A DNA stretch of 64,000 nt. Source: Aphis gossypii. Taxonomy: Eukaryota; Arthropoda; Insecta; Hemiptera; Aphididae. Positions within the stretch are counted from its first letter, which is position 1. Each line of letters opens with the position of its first letter. The position numbers were made by a program, and so were the translations under genes. The stretch covers positions 21,722,695 to 21,786,694 of the forward strand of contig NC_065533.1 in assembly GCF_020184175.1 (NCBI RefSeq), given 5' to 3'. Of the stretch, positions 60,180-64,000 are shown piece after piece. Below the pieces are notes generated by a model. The model saw nothing but the letters and a program-made list of their open reading frames with translations, did no database searches and was not told the origin of the DNA.

Positions 60180-62340
60180 ATACGCATATTGCATTATATC
60201 GTGTATTTATTATTGTTATATAGTGTACCTATTATACATACAATCGTAAATCCTTAATATAGTACAATTTACTATTTATTATATAATATATCCTGTCATC
60301 GGACATTATAATATAATAGCTCGTAAGTATAATTCTAATATAACCAAAGCTGTGATAGAGAAGTCGTACTGCAATTGGGGTTGAGAGAATTTTTCAGCAG
60401 TACTATATACAATACGAGTCTGAATTAAATCGCGAGTTGAATTTCGATAACACGCTTATATTTGATTACATATAATCATTATTCTCTGACGATTAAAAGG
60501 CATATTACGCATATGATGATGGCCCCGAGGTCTTGAGCTTTATTGGAAATCGGAATGGAATAAGTAGACGATACCGAGGCCGTAGCTATAGACTGGCAAG
60601 AGGGCATTCGCCAGGGGCGCAATCAGTGCTGGCGCAAGGTTTTTCGCTGCCCTGTGCAAATTACTGAATATTACTAAAATATACTGTCCTTACATAATTT
60701 ATATATATTTATTTATAAACAATGCCGCCCCTAAAATTCCAAAAAAAATTTGACACCCTGTGCAGTTTCATCGAGTGGCATTCTCAATTAAAATATTATA
60801 ATTTACAAAAATAAAAATTTGTCGTTTATCTTGTCTTTTTCTCGTCAAGCAATCGCGTATTGGAAACCACGCTATAGGGTATTTATTTATATAGCACTGC
60901 CCACGACCGTTGGAAAGTATACGTGCTTTTTTTTTAAATAATGAGCGTTTTATATTTTTATGGTAATAGAAAATAATTGGATGAAGGGCGGGGCAGATTT
61001 GGTATTCTTCCTGCAGTTCCTGGGTGCTCCTGGACAATACTTTCTTTAGGTAATACCTATACTATAATAGGTCGAACTCCACGATGTCCAATAATTTATT
61101 TATTGCACCAACGGTAAAGTAAGGAATTATGAAGTAATGGATGGGTGACTTTCATTAATTTATCGTAAAAGCGCAAATATAAAATAGAACATTTTTATTG
61201 TAATAACAAGTATACATAATTCCATGTATGTACAATGTACATATAAATATATAATACGTATATATATTTTAAATTTTATTTACTCATATAAATGCGCAAT
61301 AAAATTAAAATAATAAGAAAACAAATACTCAACTAGGGCTCGTCAATAATAATAATAAAAATATACTATAGTGTGGGTGAAGGGGTAAGAACCCTTGAAC
61401 ACACTCGTCTACGCCGTCGTATCGTAGAAATTTACATATTATAATAGTATACTCGTCTACTTTTGTGACATTCAATATTGTACATTTGTGTACGGAAATT
61501 ATTTTTATTGTACGAATGTTGATAAAATGTAGACATTTTCAAAATGAGTTTATTGATAAATGTTTGCATGGAAAGTGTTGTTTTTAGAACCGGTGATAAT
61601 ATTATATTATATTAATCTGGACTTACATATACTTATCCTTCTATAGTTTCTAAATTATATTTGCATTTCAAACGTAGTGGCTGTTGACTGTTTAATATTA
61701 AATTTTATTATAAAACTGTCACTATTAATAATATATGTATAATAATGTTGTATTATACGAAATTTTTACCATTTGGTTTTATAGAAATTAATAATTTATT
61801 AATAGGCGAAATCGAATGTAAATATTTAACGACAATGATTTTATTTTTGAATTCTGCGATTAGTTTTTTTATACAACTATTCATATTCAAATAAAATTAC
61901 TTATAAATAATTGTAATGTATAAATCATTTTTATCATACACAAATACATGAAATACATAATTTATTTATTTGGAGTAGGAACCAAAAGAACAGTTATTTA
62001 GAATATTTAAAAAATATTTTTCTATTATTATTTTTAGTAGAATATTGTGTTTATTTGAAAGTTGAAACTTGTGTTTTTGTTTTCTTTAACGATAATGATT
62101 CTATAATGATAATTGATCTATATTAGAGGTCCGATCTTGATCGTTATGTGTCACACATATATGATGCGCGTGATGTCACGTCTAATCTGCGTTTTACTCA
62201 CACAATTTTTATTCTTTATGAATTTTATCTTTTTATTATTTTTACCATCGAGTGGTGATGTAACGAGGGAGAATACAATTTTTTGCGAAACCCACCGCCA
62301 CGTGCATAATGATAATAATAATAATAACGACGATATAGTT
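60180..62340. other. AT-rich non-coding sequence
   Basis: No supported gene. At about 60585-60775 the phrases CAGTGCTGGCGCAAGG and GCCGCCCCTAAAATTCC, with repeated CCCTGTGCA words, look like a worn transposon copy of unidentified family. Confidence 0.45.
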
Positions 62341-62830
62341 AAACGACTGTAATCCGCTACGCACAGAAGGCGCGTGCGCGGCCGCCGGCCGTCGTGATGG
62401 ACCCACTACGATCACGATCGCGTTAAAACAACACCACTATAGTACGGTGAATTTCTCCAGCAACCCTTAAATCTGCAGAATTCCTCCCCGCGCACACACG
62501 CACGTCTACAAGTCGGCGTGATGAGGTGGCGTGGACACGACGACGACGACGACGATATACGCTGTATGCGGTGACGATGAATCCCGGATGTAATTGAAAA
62601 AAAGGCCGCCGTACACCTAACCCCTTTTTTATCCTTTGGCGACGGTGATCTGTTGCCGGCGGTGGTGGCAATCTCGTTAAACAAATATGTAGCGGCCGAC
62701 GAGCGCCGTCGTCGCAGTCGTTACATATATTACGCGCGGCTTATAATACAAATAAAATGCGCACGCGCGCGTTTGCCATCGTATCGTCGTTGTATATAAG
62801 TTCGCGTGCACGCGGAAATTAAATAACATT
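62340..62830. other. GC/CpG-rich island
   Basis: CpG-rich with a CGA run (62538-62554). Two frames overlap on the minus strand in different phases over 62412-62684, which argues against either being real. Possible promoter or 5' exon region. Confidence 0.35.
62538..62554. repeat. (CGA)n trinucleotide repeat
   Basis: About five and a half CGA units. Confidence 0.85.
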
Positions 62831-63927
62831 TTATAAACAATAATAGACACGCGAAAAACGAATTGCGTGAATGATGCACGCGTACATGATTTTTTTTTAT
62901 TATTCTTATTGCGAGTGTGTTTTTTTTTAGAGCTTCAAACGTGCGTGTACCTATATAGGCTGTATAATATAAAATATATATAAGACCTACCTATATAACC
63001 GCTTTGATGCCCGTGCACACGCGTATATTATACTATACACTAATGTCTAGCCGTTTAATACAAAATACAAATATGATAATATATGGGCTGTGGGCAATGT
63101 TTTTATAAGTATTTAAAATTCAACGAGTTATTAATCTTTAAGTATGAGATCGCATATATACGCGATACGACATTTATGATGCGTCGGTCGATATTATTAT
63201 TATTATAATAATCTATTTTACAACTATTATAGATATATATACTACTATAATAGTTGTCTATTACTACCGGTGTTTCTTACATATTATATCTATATATGTA
63301 TGAGTATATTAATACATCATAATGATGGTTAAATGAAGTCAAACTGCAAGACGACCGGTGTTCACTATAGTTCCGGTCCGGTCAAAAAAAAAAAAAAATT
63401 TACATACTAGTTGAGGCACCTCTCAAAAAGACTAAACATACTGATTGCGGTCACTTAATAAAAAGGCTTTTACTCATTAATATAAATTTTTTTTTTTAAT
63501 CGTATTTTACTGCTATTAAATACATATACAATTATATATTAATAATAGCTACTTAATTTAGAAAAATATATTAATCGACATTTTCCTTCACATTTTTATA
63601 TCGAAAAAGATAACAGGCTTAGAACTGTATATACATTCTTATTTATTGTGTATACTGTATATATTACAGGTATTATGGTTAAAAATTTTGATACTTGGAA
63701 TATGTTTAATACTTTAATTTAAACATACGAATCCTAACGAATTTTTCATATGGGTTTTTTCCGTTGGTTTTTTTTTTGGGTTTCAAATGTATATACCTAA
63801 TATAATAATGTGTATAATGCGTATTATATTGAAAAATATGTTTATTGTATAATCAGTTCCATCTGAAATTCAGATATAATAAATCTGTCACTGCAACTTA
63901 AATATTACCTAAAATTGGCGTGACTAC
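62831..63927. other. AT-rich non-coding sequence
   Basis: No supported gene. Contains a perfect 13-bp-arm hairpin at 63220-63257. Confidence 0.5.
63220..63257. repeat. Perfect inverted repeat, 13-bp arms, 12-nt loop
   Basis: ACAACTATTATAG and CTATAATAGTTGT are exact reverse complements around a short TA-rich loop. No associated gene. Confidence 0.75.
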
Positions 63928-64000
63928 CAGTGGCGTAACAAAAAAATTTAAGCCCCACTGCAAAAATAAAAAAATGTTAAAAATGGGCCTTTAATATATT
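63928..64000. mobile_element. Partial copy of the CAGTGGCGTAAC MITE, cut by the window edge
   Basis: Starts CAGTGGCGTAACAAAAAAAT and keeps the interior words CTGCAAAAATAAAAA and AAAATGGGCC in the same order as 56717-56884. The right end lies beyond the window. Confidence 0.7.

Noticed and set aside
1..64000. tRNA, rRNA, snRNA or well-known insect microRNA genes
   Set aside because: I looked for TTCGA-loop boxes and for familiar microRNA seeds such as let-7, bantam and miR-10, and found none. This is a visual scan, so divergent ones could be missed.

Overview
The window looks like a piece of an AT-rich insect genome, most likely an aphid. Support for this: very low GC between genes, the short motif TAGGTA/TACCTA scattered across nearly the whole length, short GT-AG introns, and insect-type transposable elements. 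No rRNA, tRNA, CRISPR or prokaryotic feature was seen. Species assignment is inference from composition.

Only two places carry convincing protein coding. (1) 4960-10777, plus strand: a two-gene unit. The first gene has nine exons that join in frame into an intact 493-residue protein of unknown function. The second, 158 bp downstream and intronless, encodes a two-C2H2-finger protein with a transposase-like core (candidate D, D and E residues) and is broken by one apparent single-base deletion near 9975. I interpret the pair as a two-gene DNA transposon or a copy captured by the host. Three copies of an 11-bp motif downstream, and an 11-bp inverted match on either side, hint at transposon ends. 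(2) 24111-28793: a near-complete Ty3/Gypsy-type LTR retrotransposon (gag; protease, reverse transcriptase, RNase H, integrase) with 348-bp LTRs that match base for base by eye, and a 4-bp target duplication. Its LTR has a heat-shock-element-like array just upstream of a TATA box. It sits inside an inverted-repeat element (23783-29058, 8-bp duplication), which sits inside a hAT-like element (23598-29088, 8-bp duplication). This is a three-level nest.

All four reading-frame breaks in these two units go the same way, as single-base deletions at or beside short homopolymers, so sequencing or assembly error is a serious alternative to decay.

The rest is non-coding. It has small inverted-repeat elements (15593-15779, 56717-56884, 58960-59077, and one running off the right edge at 63928), a possible Helitron-type end (38805), microsatellites, and six GC/CpG-rich islands (about 33.3-35.2, 35.9-37.6, 47.6-49.7, 51.0-52.0, 59.2-60.1 and 62.3-62.8 kb). 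The islands could be promoters or 5' exons of host genes, but I recognise no host protein in them; the long frames there are overlapping and low complexity.
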